Made by a program: the position numbers and the translations under genes | Shown: positions 11,501 through 21,215 of the stretch, in pieces | How the letters are laid out: the number at the start of each line of letters is the position of its first letter | Numbering within the stretch: the stretch's first letter is position 1 | Notes under the pieces: model-generated | The model's database searches: none | Seen by the model: the letters and a program-made list of their open reading frames with translations, nothing else | What the model was told of the DNA's origin: nothing | Assembly (NCBI RefSeq): GCF_030035675.1 | Contig: NC_084499.1 | Coordinates: 21,803,953 to 21,867,952 of the forward strand | Direction of reading: 5' to 3' | From: Rhineura floridana | Taxonomy: Eukaryota; Chordata; Lepidosauria; Squamata; Rhineuridae | DNA: 64,000 nucleotides

Positions 11501-14500
11501 GCCAAGCTGAAAAGGTTGCGCCTCGATCCGTCAGTGTTGGTAGGCTAGTCTTCCAGGTGCTGTCTCTGGCTGGTGTGTGTGTATCTGTGGGCCTGAAAGG
11601 GTCTGTGTGTGGCATTAGGGTAGCTGGTTATTACTGTCTCAAGATGCAGGGATGGCCACCAAGTCGGATGGCTTTAAAAGAGGATTAGAAAAATATCAGT
11701 GGCTGTTAGCCACGATGGCTTTGTTCTGCCTCTGAATGAAGACCAGTTGCTGGGAACTGTGAGTGGGAGGGTGCTGTTGTGCTCAGTCCTGCTGCTCCTA
11801 GCCTGACACACTAACCAGGACACCAAACTAGCCCTTTGTATATTCGTAAATGTGCCATACTTCAGAGTATCCGTGTTCACTGAATCATGGCCAGGCGTGC
11901 AATCAATTCGTCTGATGTCCTGACTGTATCCTTTCCTGCCCTCGTCATTTGTGCCTTGGTAACCTGCTGCAATGAGCTGTATGTGGGGCAAGAAGACTGT
12001 ACAGGAAGTTCCATGGTCCAGCCTGCAGCCATTGTGGGGCATAAGGAGCAATTTGATTCAGTCTTGGTGCCCTTTCCTTCCCTGCTTACTAAACTCTCAT
12101 CAGGGCTGTGGGCTCATGCCATGCTTTTTCTCGAAATGAGCGTGCAGCGATGTAACTTAATTCTTTCCAGCATGCTGTCGCCTTCCTAACCTCTTACCAA
12201 TCAACTTCTTGCAATTCCAGACTTCAGATCTTGAAGAAACCTCATCCAGAAGCTCCCAAGAAGTGAGTTATGAACATGTCTAGGAGCATTCACTGCTCTT
12301 TCCACATTTGTCTGCTGTGTGTGTGTGTGTGAACCTTTAGCACGTTGAGCCGAATTAGGTCCTCCCGGCCTCCCCTTTTGGCCCATAACATGGTTTAACC
12401 CACACCATTCTCTCCTGTCCATTGCCTTACGCTAGGTGTGGGACAGGTAAAGCCACACTGCCAGATTCAACAGACAGACTCAGTAAGCCCCTAGTTCCTT
12501 TTCGGTCACCAGAATGCAAGCCCCCTCCCCCTTCCTTAGACCTGTGGCTTCGGAAGAAGAATACAGAAGGGGAGGGGAGGAGGTCACTCCCTGTCTTGGG
12601 GACCCCAACCCTAAGCCCCCTGTTACAGTTCAGAATCATTGCAGGCTGGATTGTGGTTATCAAATAGGGGCATACCTTGGTCCCTTCTGAATGGCTGTAG
12701 GATTGGGTGCAGGATCCAACCCATCTCAGTGGCCAATCTGATGGGCAATATTTATTTGTTTGGCCACCATTTCTGGAGACAGAAACAGCCTTAGGATTCC
12801 CCTCTGTGCTCCTATTTGGGGAGCGGGAGAGAAAGGTAAGAGGCAGTCACAGAACATTAGGTATGGGGCTGCCTGGCCATCTCTTTCACCTGCTGCTGGG
12901 GTTAAGTGGGGGAATCCCTGACTGACCTTCAATTCTGTGATGGGCCTGGGGGCTGGCCCTGCCAGGAAGGGTGCACCATTTTGATGGTGGTCTCTGGGTG
13001 TTTCCTTCATGAGGAATGAGGGGATAAATCAGTGCTGTTCATTCACAAACTCTAGTCTTTCTCCTTTCTTTGCATGAAGCTTACTCCCCATGGAAATCCA
13101 GATGAAGATGTGAAAGGGACTGACAAAAGTAGGTTATTCCTGTGTCTGACCTGTGTTGCTGTCCCTCCCGGCTCAAGGTGTCTAGCGTCATCCTTCTGAC
13201 ACTGTCTCCAACAAGGGGCTGCAATCTCTGGCTGGGATGCAGATACGAGCGCCCTGCATTTTACAACTGAAGAGACAGATCTGTCCGAAGGCACCACTTG
13301 ATCCAAGAATTCTGTCAATGTCTATATAGCCATGATGGCTGTGTGCTCTCCAGGATTGGGGGCTGTATGCCTTAGAAATCACAAGTGGGGAGAGTGCTGC
13401 CGCTCTCATGTCTTGCTTGTGGGCTTCCTGTTGGGGTATCTGGTTAGCCGCTGGGTAAAATAGGATCCTGGGCTAGATGGGGCCCCTTTGGCTTGATTCA
13501 GCAGCCGGGCTCTTCTGAGGTTTCTAAATGGACCACACAATGGCCCTTGGTGTGCCCACCTTGCATTCACGTGCACAAAAAAATCAATGACTACATTTTG
13601 GGACTCCAGGCATTACATTTTGACTAGCAAGTTATATAGTTGGCCAAGATATCTGCGGCTTGTTTATTTTTTATCTCTTGACTCCCCCTCCCCTCCCCCC
13701 TCTCTCATTCTCAGGAGAATTCTCCGACGAGCAGTTCAGTGCTCTGGGAAAAATTCCGCTTCTTCAGACCCCAAGGGTATTTTATGCATTTATGTTATCT
13801 GAAGCTTTTATATCCCACCCATAAAAAAACACAATGAAGCAACAAGCTAATCAACATTTAAAACACAACACAAGCTTGTTGAGTCTTCCATTTTGGTGTC
13901 CCCCCCCCTTTTAGTTTTTTACAACTGGATCTCTGGTGGTCCTTGCTGATTCTTGTAGTGAGTGTGGTTTGTTTGCTGTGTTTATATATTACAACACTTT
14001 CCCCAGATGCACAAATGTCATGCACATTAATTATCTCAGTTTTTACAACCTCTTTGGGGGCCACACCAATATGGGGGCTTTTTGCAGAATTACTTGCATT
14101 TTCAAATGTGTTTGCTATAAGTGCAAGACGTTGTGAACTTGCTTTAAAACTCCTCCAGGACTGTCAGGAATTCAATCTCCTCACTCGATGCCAAATTCTG
14201 GGCACGGAGAATGGTGCAACACAAATCATTCGGCTGCCCACTGCATGCTGGAGCCTTGAGCTCAGCTCTCTGGCCGTTGATAATCTCCCCTGCCCACTCA
14301 GTTGATTTGCAATTTAGCAAAGTAGCTTTGTCCCAGCCTGGCTGAAAGTCATACGGCCCTGGTTTTGTTTTGCTTTTCCAGGAAGATGGCCCACCCGATG
14401 GGGAACTGGCAGAGAAGGGGCGTCGGCGGATGAAAGACAGTTTTGAGCATTACCGGAGGTAAAGCCCCCTCCCCTCGATTCCCTAATGCAGATCCGGCCA

Positions 14501-14768
14501 GCAGGCTCTTGTTACGTTCTTAGGCCTGGCTTCAGGCTGGGGGACTCCCATCAGCCCCTGCAGCCCGCACGGCCAATGGTCAGAGCTGTTGGGAACTCTA
14601 GTCCAGCAACATTTGGAGAGGCACACGTCACTCACCTGTCTTCTAAACACATTTGGAACTTCACTTTGCAGAAAAAGAGCCCTGAGGAGAGTCCAGAAGG
14701 GCAAGTATCATGAAGTGGATTGGGAAAACACGTCGGGCAGCGACAACACAGACACGGAAGGCTCCTGA
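4082..14768 (+). CDS. CARD9: CARD9, caspase recruitment domain adaptor, complete, 12 coding exons
   Basis: Coding exons: 4082-4268, 5261-5398, 5965-6290, 7633-7812, 8552-8704, 10100-10225, 11348-11539, 12221-12262, 13080-13128, 13715-13776, 14382-14458, 14672-14768. All have AG/GT borders and phases join to one 542-residue frame (human 536). An N-terminal CARD (about residues 8-98; motifs [24 protein letters not shown]) precedes a long coiled coil (about 115-420) and a low-complexity tail ending [10 protein letters not shown], as in human. CARD9 is a cytosolic scaffold that relays Syk-coupled C-type lectin signals to BCL10-MALT1 and NF-kB. The residue matching PKC-delta target Thr231 (ERKHTLKL, here Thr239) and the one matching TRIM62 target Lys125 (here Lys126) are kept. 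Odd points: Arg74 replaces the His equivalent to human His73, and the first coiled-coil exon is seven residues longer than human. A non-coding first exon probably lies upstream but was not located. Confidence 0.97.
4355..4500 (-). mobile_element. MIR-like SINE fragment in CARD9 intron
   Basis: Reads in reverse CCTCACAACAACCCTGCAAA, then CTGGCCCACTACTGTTT and a tRNA-like end CATCTAACCGCTACACC. Confidence 0.5.
4938..4966. repeat. (CAC)n microsatellite
   Basis: About nine CAC units. It creates a poly-His stretch in a chance frame. Confidence 0.9.
5499..5554. repeat. (ATT)n microsatellite
   Basis: About 18 ATT units directly abut the 3' tail of the MIR-like SINE that follows. Confidence 0.95.
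5555..5785 (-). mobile_element. MIR-like SINE, near full length
   Basis: In reverse it shows the LINE-like tail (CCACCTTTCCTTCAAGGAGC), the core (CCTCACAACAGCCTTGTGAG; GTGACTGGCCCCCAAGGTCA) and a tRNA-like head with B box (GGATTTGAACCC) and CTAACCATTATACCAC. Confidence 0.65.
6415..6602 (-). mobile_element. tRNA-Ala-like SINE in CARD9 intron
   Basis: Reverse-oriented copy: GACTGGCAGCAGCGGGCTCT, CTGGAGATGCCACTGG, and a Pol III B box in GGCAATTGAACCTGGGACC followed by TTCTGCATGCAGAGCAGA. Confidence 0.65.
6925..7020. repeat. Family B MITE-like repeat, right half
   Basis: GGTAAACTACAGTTCCCAGG then ATTCTTTGGGGGAAGC. Most of the left arm is missing. Confidence 0.55.
7870..8020 (-). mobile_element. 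CR1-type LINE 3' fragment
   Basis: GGAACATAGCAGGCGGATCA, CAGCATCCTGTTCTCACAGT and CATCAACTGGTATTCTGAG, reading the CR1 3' end in reverse. Confidence 0.55.
8038..8250 (+). repeat. Unidentified dispersed repeat, copy 1 of an inverted pair
   Basis: TACAGTCTTCAAGGGCAGCC, TACCAAGGCATGAATGGCAG and GGTATGTTTACGAACATACA match the reverse complement of 11815-12010 over about 200 bp. Confidence 0.6.
8345..8412. repeat. Family A MITE-like repeat, half copy
   Basis: GGCTAGTGGGAGTTGTAGCC then GGAGGGCACCTGGCTGGGG. Confidence 0.45.
8757..8942. repeat. Family B MITE-like repeat, near complete
   Basis: CCCAAGAATCCTAGGAACTG and CAGTTCCCAGGATTCTTGAG face each other about 70 bp apart, with AAAGCGCTTGG and CTTTAAAAGTATGGTG ends. 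Confidence 0.65.
9400..9515 (+). mobile_element. LINE 3' tail fragment (L2-like)
   Basis: TTTTGTACATTGCCTTGAGA then AATTAATAAATAAC after a T-rich stretch. Confidence 0.4.
9598..9968. mobile_element. Non-autonomous DNA-transposon-like element, family C
   Basis: It starts with GGCACTTCCAGACTGGTGTT and ends AAAGGGACGTCTGCAGGGGC, so the ends are imperfect inverted repeats. The interior shares AGCATCATGAGCACAAA and TGCACTGATTGG with the copy at 15890-16400. No transposase reading frame is present. Confidence 0.55.
10505..10725 (-). mobile_element. CR1-type LINE 3' fragment
   Basis: ACAAGAACATCAGAAGAGCC, GGATCAGGCCAAAGGCCCAA, TATCCTGTTCTCAGAG and CAGCAACTGGTAGTC. Confidence 0.6.
10735..10935 (-). 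mobile_element. CR1-type LINE 3' fragment, second tandem copy
   Basis: AACACCAGAAGAGCCCAGGA, CCTCCTGTTCTACGGTGGCC and TCCTCACTTGTGAAG, directly after the previous copy. Confidence 0.5.
11640..11815 (+). mobile_element. CR1-type LINE 3' fragment
   Basis: Forward orientation: GATGGCTTTAAAAGAGGATT, GTTAGCCACGATGGCTTTGT, CCAGTTGCTGGGAAC and GTGCTCAGTCCTGCT. Confidence 0.6.
11815..12015 (-). repeat. Unidentified dispersed repeat, copy 2 of an inverted pair
   Basis: Reverse complement of the 8038-8250 element: CTAGCCCTTTGTATATTCGT, TTTGTGCCTTGGTAACCTGC and GCAAGAAGACTGTACAGGAA. Confidence 0.6.
13320..13535 (+). mobile_element. CR1-type LINE 3' fragment
   Basis: AGCCATGATGGCTGTGTGCT, GGGGAGAGTGCTGCC, GGGTATCTGGTTAGCCGCTG and TTGATTCAGCAGCCGGGCTC, running to the element's 3' end. 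Confidence 0.65.
14520..14630. repeat. Family A MITE-like repeat
   Basis: GGGGGACTCCCATCAGCCCC, CGGCCAATGGTCAGAGCTGT and TCTAGTCCAGCAACATTTGG, between CARD9 exons 11 and 12. Confidence 0.55.
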
Positions 14769-14847
14769 TGCGGCGTCTCCTACATGGGGAAAGAAAAGAG
14801 AGGAGACAGCTTTCTTCCAGTCAACAAGGGTTCCCTTTCCCAAGGAA

Positions 14848-15145
14848 CACAGGGCACTTCCAAGCAATTCATCCTGATTTTTTTGCAGGGATAACATCAG
14901 CTATTTAATCAGCATTTATCCTGATTTGTTTGTGGGGAGGTTAGATGACGTTGCATCAAAGCAAGCTCTATTCCACACTTGTCAGTGAATTTTCCCATCA
15001 GTTACCTCACTTCAAAAAGTCAGATCTTTTGGGGAAGCTGTTTTGTTCTGCAAGAGCTCCAAATTAGCCTTAAATACACAACCTGAATTTCCCGCTATTA
15101 ATTGAATCCTACCCAAAAATAATGACAGTGCGGAAGTGTCCTTGG
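14848..15145. mobile_element. Dispersed MITE-like element, family D, copy 1
   Basis: It begins GGGCACTTCCAAGCAATTCA and contains TATCCTGATTTGTTTGTGGG, TTAGATGACGTTGCATCAAA and TTGAATCCTACCCAAAAATA. The same blocks in the same order occur at 57755-58050. Confidence 0.55.
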
Positions 15146-15339
15146 ATCCACACTGGGTGGCTGCACCACTACCACAGAGGGACTGTGCTTCAAAGGGCTG
15201 ATGCATGCATGATGACTTTCAATAGGGGCTCTCCAACAGGAGCAATAATAGTTATTTAATAATTTAATAAATAAAATAAAATAAAATTTCGGACCAGTTA
15301 AATCTGTCATTTCCCTCTGTTGGTGCATTCTTGTGCTCT

Positions 15340-15480
15340 AGCCCTTTAATTTTGCTGCGGTTGTTTCTTTGCTGTTATTTGATTGTTTGTTGTTTTGAAT
15401 TGTTTTTATCCTTTGAAAGCCATCCTGGGAACAGCAGTGCTAAGTATGGATCATTTTCAAATTAATAAATCATCATAAGC
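15340..15480 (+). mobile_element. LINE 3' tail fragment (L2-like)
   Basis: TTGTTGTTTTGAATTGTTTT, TGAAAGCCATCCTGGGAACA and ATTAATAAATCATCAT. Confidence 0.35.
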
Positions 15481-15889
15481 GGAACTTACTTTATGTAAAG
15501 GAAATAACTGTATGTAAATAGATAAAACAAGCAGTATTTTCTGCTTGGCTTTGGAAACTGGTAGTATAGTAGAATTAACTGTCTGCATTAAGGGTGGTTG
15601 TGACTCCTAATATATTAAGGGTGCAAACTTATACTTGAAATATGTTGCTGAGAGGTAGCCATCCTTTTGGGTCCTGTGGGCACATTTGGGGTTTTGAGAG
15701 TGCACTGTGGACACCACCCCCAGTCAGTCTCCTTCCCTCCCACCCCCTGCCTCGAGACAGACAGAAAGAGAGACCACCACCCACTTTTCCAAGCTGGGTA
15801 AAAGTTGGATTCAGCAGAATTAAAATGGATCCTCTTGCATTTGCATGATTGTACATGGGGACCCCCCTACCAAAAAAATAATCCGATTA

Positions 15890-16400
15890 AAGAGCCCTTC
15901 CAGACTGGTGTTTTATCACAGGTGTAATCTTTAGGACATATTCATGATGATTTGTGTTCATGGAGATATTGGGAGGGTGGTCACAGGCAATCCCGCTTTC
16001 AAGACTGCTTTTGTGTCTGCCAAAAAATGTGGGGGTGATCACAATGCTTCACTTCCAGTCAGTGCAGATCTCAGAATTGCCTGCTGAAATCCCATAAGCT
16101 GGTTTGTTTTGTTGCCCTTGACGCAATAATGATTGCGTGAGTGGTGCATTTAGTGTGCTTTATTTGTTTGCACTGCAGTGCTTCTCCAATGCGGCCCCAT
16201 TGTTGATGTCCTGAGGGGGCGATGTGGTGCAACAAAGGCAGGGCAGAAATAAACCAGAATATTTGCGATTTAGAAAGGGTGCAGGGCATGCACTGATTGG
16301 GAAGATGTGCAAACTGCTGTGGACGCTGCCTGGATGTCATCATGAGCACAAATAATCACAAATGCACAATAAAAAGGAAGTCTGGAGAGGCCCCCACAAG
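15890..16400. mobile_element. Non-autonomous DNA-transposon-like element, family C, longer copy
   Basis: It starts AGAGCCCTTCCAGACTGGTG and ends AAAGGAAGTCTGGAGAGGCC, about 20-bp imperfect terminal inverted repeats 500 bp apart. It shares TGCACTGATTGGGAAG and CATCATGAGCACAAAT with the copy at 9598. It has no coding capacity. Confidence 0.65.
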
Positions 16401-16554
16401 GGGGGGGCCCTCATGATGAAAGAGGGCAGAAAGCAGTGGGTGGGTGGGTGGTGTCATGAGAGGCTTCGCGGGTGTCCCAAGAAGCCCTCAAGGGTGCCAT
16501 GGCAGCCACAGGTCCCACCTTTCCAGTCCCAGGATGACACAGCCTCCTGGCTCT

Positions 16555-16680
16555 TAGCCTAATCCGTCTCACAGGGTTGTTGTGAGGATAAAATGAGCGG
16601 GGGGAGAGAGATAACTACGTATGCCGCCTTGAGCTTCTTCAAGAAAGGTGGAGTTTAAATGTAATAAAATATGTAAGATA
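16555..16680 (+). mobile_element. MIR-like SINE 3' part just upstream of DNLZ
   Basis: TCTCACAGGGTTGTTGTGAG, GATAAAATGAGCGG, GCCGCCTTGAGCTTCTTCAA and a TAATAAAATATG tail, ending about 25 bp before the DNLZ start. Confidence 0.6.
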
Positions 16681-16689
16681 AACAGCAGC

Positions 16690-17160
16690 AGCTGCCCGTA
16701 GTTAAGATGGCGGCGGCGGCGGCAGCAGGGGCTTGTGCCGCACTTCTTCTGCGTCGTCCTGTGGGCCTCGGGCAGCTCCTCAGGTGCGGGGCGGCGCGAG
16801 GGCTTGGCGGGCGGCGGCGGCAGGCGGCCTCTTTGCCCTCGCTGATCCCCGCGTCTCCGCAGCGGCGCGACGTGAGCAGTGGGCCGCGTCTCGAGGCGGA
16901 GGCGGCGTCCGAGGCCTTGAAGGCCGCGTCGCGGTACAGGCTCGTGTACACGTGCAAGGTTCGTGATGTGGATGTGCGTGAAAGGGCGGGGAAGGCGGCG
17001 GGGCTCGCTGCGAGGCCGAGCGGCGGAGACGCGGGAGGAGAGGCCTGAGGGACGCCGCGAGAGGCGCGACGTCGGGGCGGCCTTCTTTGCATCTGGCAAG
17101 CGGCGAACGGGCCTGAAGCGGGGCGTCTGCCCGTGCACACGACGACGGGGGTTTGCAGGG
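16690..17160 (+). promoter_or_regulatory. CpG-rich 5' end of DNLZ (likely CpG-island promoter and first exon)
   Basis: CpG density jumps at the DNLZ start codon and stays high through exon 1 and the first 200 bp of intron 1. This is typical of a housekeeping promoter. No TATA box was seen just upstream; the preceding 130 bp are a MIR-like SINE tail. Confidence 0.6.
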
Positions 17161-19218
17161 CTGGCGCAGGATCTGAGTGGCGCTTGGTCGGCGGAGTGGA
17201 GCCGAGACGGCCTTTCCTGCCTTCCCAGCGGTTTTGGACTGCAACTCCCACCAGCCCAGCGTCATACGAGCCTCGCTTGCGGGGCTCGTATGTCGCTGGG
17301 GCTGATGGGAGCTGTAGTCCAAAAACCCGGGAAGCCTCCACGTTGTGGAAATGGGCATAAGCAAAGGAGACGGGAAAGGGTTGGAGCCAAGTAAGATCTA
17401 CTCGGAGTATACCCATTGGCTAACAGGCCAATGGCACTTAGTGGCATTCATTAAATCCAGACGGGGCTACTTGGACTACAACCAGCACTGGGTTCAACAA
17501 CCTAGGTCTCTGCCCAGCGGAACTTACAGTTGGGCTGGGATAGGGAGATAGCGGGCGGGGAGTCATCGGGGAGGGCCGCAGCTCAGTGAGTCGCACTCCT
17601 GCTTTGCATGCAGAAGGTCCCCGGGTTCTAGGGCTGGGAAAGAAAGCCCCCCCGTCTGAAACCCTGCGGAGCTGCTCCCATACTGACCCCGTCTGACTCA
17701 GCGTAAGGCAGCTTCCTGTGTCGAGGGGAACAATATAGGGCTATGAGGTAAGGCAGGGACGTGTCCTGATGTGCTGCTTCCACTGGGGCTAGAGTCAGAC
17801 CAACTTTCTGTGGGAATCTGGCAGCTTCCTCTGACCCAGATGACCTTCTGCCTATGACTGTCAAGTTGCGTTTGGGTTCCCTTTCAGGTATGTGGGATGC
17901 GGTCGGCAAAAACTATTTCAAAGGCAGCGTACCACCATGGAGTGGTGATCGTGAAATGTTCCGGCTGCAACAACCACCACATCATCGCAGACAACCTGGG
18001 CTGGTTCTCGGACTTGGTTGGGAAAAGGTGAGTGAGTGTGGAGCCTTGGACACCTCTCCATGGATCTCTTTCCTGGAGCCGGAGTCTGGTTCCTGGGTTC
18101 ATTTCAGGACTAGGTCAGGGTCCGTACGCTGGTGGTATGCGGGGCTACATGTGCACGTTTGCACGCACACACATGTACATACACAACTTGTTTGGCTTCC
18201 ATGCTGTATATTGAGAAAGGAAATCGCTTTCTCGACATGCAACATAAAATGGTAGGAAGCTGCCTTATGCTGCGTCAGGCCCTTGTTCCATCTAGCTCAG
18301 TATTGGCTGCACTGACTGGCAGTGACTCCAGAGTTTCACGCAGGAGTCTCTCCCAGCCCTACCTGGAGATGTCGTTGGGGATTGAACCAGCGACCTTCTG
18401 CATGCAAAGCAGGTGCTCTGCCAATGAGCTACAGCCCGTGGAAATGCAAGTTGCCCGCAGAGCAAGGAACTGATCTAAGAGCATGAAATGCCTTCCAGCA
18501 GACTGCTGAGAGCAGATTTGAAAAAGGAGGGTCATCTGCAATACTGCTGCTACTCAGAGGAAACCAACTGAAATAAATGGATATGATTGACTTAGGTTCA
18601 TTTATTTCAGTGGGTATATTCTGAGTATGGCTTAGTTGGATTCAGTCTTGAAAGCCTGTCAAACAACCTACCAGATATTGTCAAATGTACGTATATGGTT
18701 TCTGATCTTGGACTCTTTTTTTCCTTGTTTTTCATTGTTTGTGTTGGCATAGATGCAGATTCTCTCCTTTGCACGCAGACTTAATGCAAGTGGATTGGGT
18801 TCAGAATAGGCAATTTATTTTTACTTAAGATGTATATTTGTCGTAAGAGATGCAGTATTTTACAGGCAACATTTTCAGCTGCTATTGCCATTTTACAGAT
18901 AGGGAATGGAGACAGAGACTGATGCTCCATTTCAGGGTACTTTGACCTGTTTGCACTCCCTGAAGGGTCAACTGCAAGTTCCCATAACCTTCTGGTATAA
19001 AGTTCAGGAACTTCACCCAGTTATACTCCATGCCTCCTTCTGTAACACACTTCTTTGTTTGTGACTTAAGGAACATTGAGGAAATCCTTGCAGCCAGAGG
19101 AGAGAAGGTGAGGCGTGTAGCTGGTGAAGATGCCTTGGAACTCCTTGTCGAGGACCCTGAGTCAGTGGAGTCCCCGAGTCAGCCCTCAGATGGAGATGGA
19201 GGAAAAGGTCTGACATGA
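16707..19218 (+). CDS. DNLZ: DNLZ (HEP1/TIM15 family), DNL-type zinc finger mitochondrial protein, complete, 3 exons
   Basis: Exons 16707-16958, 17888-18027 and 19071-19218 join to 179 residues (human about 178). Residues 1 to about 60 are Ala/Arg/Leu-rich with almost no acidic residues, fitting a mitochondrial targeting sequence. The DNL zinc ribbon follows: Cys83 and Cys86 (YTCKVCG, split across exons 1 and 2) pair with Cys108 and Cys111 (KCSGCNNHH), then the family signature [14 protein letters not shown] and the NIEEIL segment. The family keeps mitochondrial Hsp70 (HSPA9) soluble and stimulates its ATPase. The start is the first ATG, next to an alanine run, in a CpG-rich region. The C-terminal tail after about residue 155 is acidic and poorly conserved, as in orthologues. 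The gene follows CARD9 by 1.9 kb on the same strand, as in human. Confidence 0.97.
17222..17345. repeat. Family A MITE-like repeat, well-preserved long palindrome in DNLZ intron 1
   Basis: TTTTGGACTGCAACTCCCAC to CATACGAGCC is mirrored by GGCTCGTATG to GGGAGCTGTAGTCCAAAA around a spacer of about 10 bp, giving arms of roughly 45 bp. Confidence 0.75.
17575..17735 (+). mobile_element. tRNA-Ala-like SINE in DNLZ intron 1
   Basis: A-box-like CAGCTCAGTGAGTCGCA, TGCTTTGCATGCAGAAGGTC, a B-box-like CCGGGTTCTAG, then GTCTGAAACCCTGCGGAG and AGGCAGCTTCCTGTG. Confidence 0.65.
18250..18445 (-). mobile_element. tRNA-Ala-like SINE in DNLZ intron 2
   Basis: TAGGAAGCTGCCTTATGCTG, ATCTAGCTCAGTATTGGCTG, CCTACCTGGAGATG and TTCTGCATGCAAAGCAGGTG, in reverse. 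Confidence 0.7.
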
Positions 19219-19674
19219 CGGGATTGCTCAACTCTCCTTTGAGGGGGGAACCGCACACCTTCCATGCACCCTTATTTCAACACACATGGCTTTCTCAAAA
19301 GAAAAACTTGGTTGCAATTGTTTCAGTTAGTTTAATTTATCTCTTCCAACCTCCTGGCCTATCACTTCCTGATAAATGCCTTTTTTCCATCTGGACAAGA
19401 TGCAACACTGGCTGCCTATGCTGTTTCATTTCTACTCCTTTGAGGGTGGATTGGGTGGGGAGGGTAGAGCGTGGGCGAGGTATAGGATGTAGAGTCATTA
19501 CCGCTCAGGGGCGCCCAAGGCAGCTGCCCATCCGCATGGCTGGTGGGACCAGCTTGGGGCAGGCAGCCTGCTCAGCCATGGGATACAAATTTGGGGGGGG
19601 GGATTCGGAAAGCCTCCCACTAAAAGCTATTCAGCAATGAGCTTGTTATCTTCAGTGGGTGGCCTGGAGAATTT

Positions 19675-19802
19675 AGGTCAGGTTTGGGAAACACCTTCTA
19701 GGTGTTGCTGGACTTTAGCTGCCATCATCATCCCTGGCCATTGGCCATCCTGGCTGGGGCTTGTGGGAGTCCTGCAGGGGGCCCCACAGGATCCCCTTCC
19801 CT
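19675..19802. repeat. Family A MITE-like repeat
   Basis: TAGGTGTTGCTGGACTTTAG, GGCCATTGGCCATCCTGGCT and TTGTGGGAGTCCTGCAGG. Confidence 0.55.
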
Positions 19803-19904
19803 GGTTTAGATCCTGGCTTGTGTGGAGGCTCTCTGCTCTGGGTCCTTAATGGCCAAGCCCTACGGTAATTCCTTCTTTTTCTGCATTTAGAGCTAAACAG
19901 TGGT

Positions 19905-20078
19905 CCTGGCTGCATACACACCACACATTTAAAGCAAGCACATGATCCCCCCCTCCCCGGTATCCTGGGGACTGTAGTTTATTAAGGTGCTGGGAATTGT
20001 TCTGTGCGGTATAAACTACAGTTCCCGGAATTCCTTGGGGGAAGTCATGCACTTTCGTTGTATGGTGTGTACGATATG
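19905..20078. repeat. Family B MITE-like repeat, complete
   Basis: CATACACACCACACATTTAA at the left and TTTCGTTGTATGGTGTGTAC at the right enclose GGGGACTGTAGTTTATTAAG and ACTACAGTTCCCGGAATTCC. Confidence 0.7.
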
Positions 20079-20799
20079 CTCTGCCCACCCTGCAAGGCTG
20101 CAGCTGATCTCCTCTCGCATCCAAGGGTCCTGGATAGCTGAAGTGGGTTGGGTCTCAGGCTGAAGCTTACAGGCTGCTGGTGTGCTGAGCCAGCATGTCC
20201 ATTATTCCCATTCTGGTGGATAAAGGTTGGATGGGCACAGCTGGCCCAAGTGGGAGGAAGGGATGCTGGCAGCCAGGTTTGGCTCTGAGTGCATGATGTA
20301 GCCAGGAAGTGCCCGGTTCTCAGAAGCACCTTCATGTTTCCTTCTTTCCCTACTTACGTAGTTTTCTTCCTCTCCTGGCTTCTGCATTTCTTCCCTCTGA
20401 AATAGTGTCTGCTCTGGATAGAAAACCTTCTTCAGGATATACAGCCAAGTGCTCCTGAAGGAGAGTTCGTCTGGGAGAGAAGTAGTTGCACCACCTGACC
20501 CAGGCCTTACCCCAGCCAAGGGAGTACTAAAAACCGATTCTGTGCAGGATGTCTGCATGATGACTACACAGCATCTCTTTCAAGGTGCAAGAGTTTAGCG
20601 GGGGTTTCTTTAACACCTCAAAGGCATCCTCACCCACCACCTTTTAGGGGGAGCTGCTGTGTGGAAATCTTGCTGATATGCTCTGCCGAGCCGATTCCCT
20701 CTGTGCATGTAACTAGTAAAAAAAGACGCAATGGAAAGCACCCCAGCACAAAGGCAAGAGCTGTTGACATGGAAGGCGATTTTGTACAATCGTGTAGCC

Positions 20800-20940
20800 C
20801 AGGCATGGGAAACCTTTGGTCTTCCAGATGTGGCTGAACTGCAACTCCCACCAACCCCAGCAAGCATGGCCAGCAGGCAGGGATGATGGGAGTTGAAGTT
20901 GAGTCTAATCTGGAGGGCCAAAGGTTCCACACACCTGACA
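20800..20940. repeat. Family A MITE-like repeat
   Basis: CTGAACTGCAACTCCCACCA, CAAGCATGGCCAGCAGGCAG and GATGATGGGAGTTGAAGTTG, flanked by TTCCAGATG and AATCTGGAGGG. Confidence 0.7.
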
Positions 20941-21114
20941 TAGTTCACGTTATATCCAAAATGAGCCAGAAATGTTGTGGGCACTTTCAGCCCTTGCTCC
21001 ACCACCTTCGCTGGACAGCTAGAGGTTGCTGAACTCAAAATTGTTCGTGTTGCATGCCAGTTTGCCCTGGAGATTCATCAACTTTCCACTCTCCTGCTGT
21101 CTTGGCTACCTTAC

Positions 21115-21215
21115 TGCCCTCCAGTTTTGGACTACAGCTGCCATCAGCCCCAGCATTATATGGGAGGAGTTACTGTCCAAAATGTCTGGCAGGCCCCAGG
21201 TTGCCAAAGGTGGCT
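21115..21215. repeat. Family A MITE-like repeat, short copy
   Basis: TTTTGGACTACAGCTGCCAT, then GGGAGGAGTTACTGTCCAAA. Confidence 0.55.

Larger units (their letters stand above)
14769..16690. other. CARD9-DNLZ intergenic region
   Basis: This holds the CARD9 3' UTR of unknown length and several repeats listed separately. AATAAA hexamers at about 15266-15285 and 15463 are candidate poly(A) signals but lie in A-rich or repeat-tail sequence. No further gene was recognised. Confidence 0.5.

Noticed and set aside
16655-17416. 253-codon minus-strand frame opposite DNLZ exon 1
   Set aside because: It is a GC-rich shadow of DNLZ exon 1 with Arg/Pro/Ala-rich composition. DNLZ on the plus strand has splice sites and a conserved domain.
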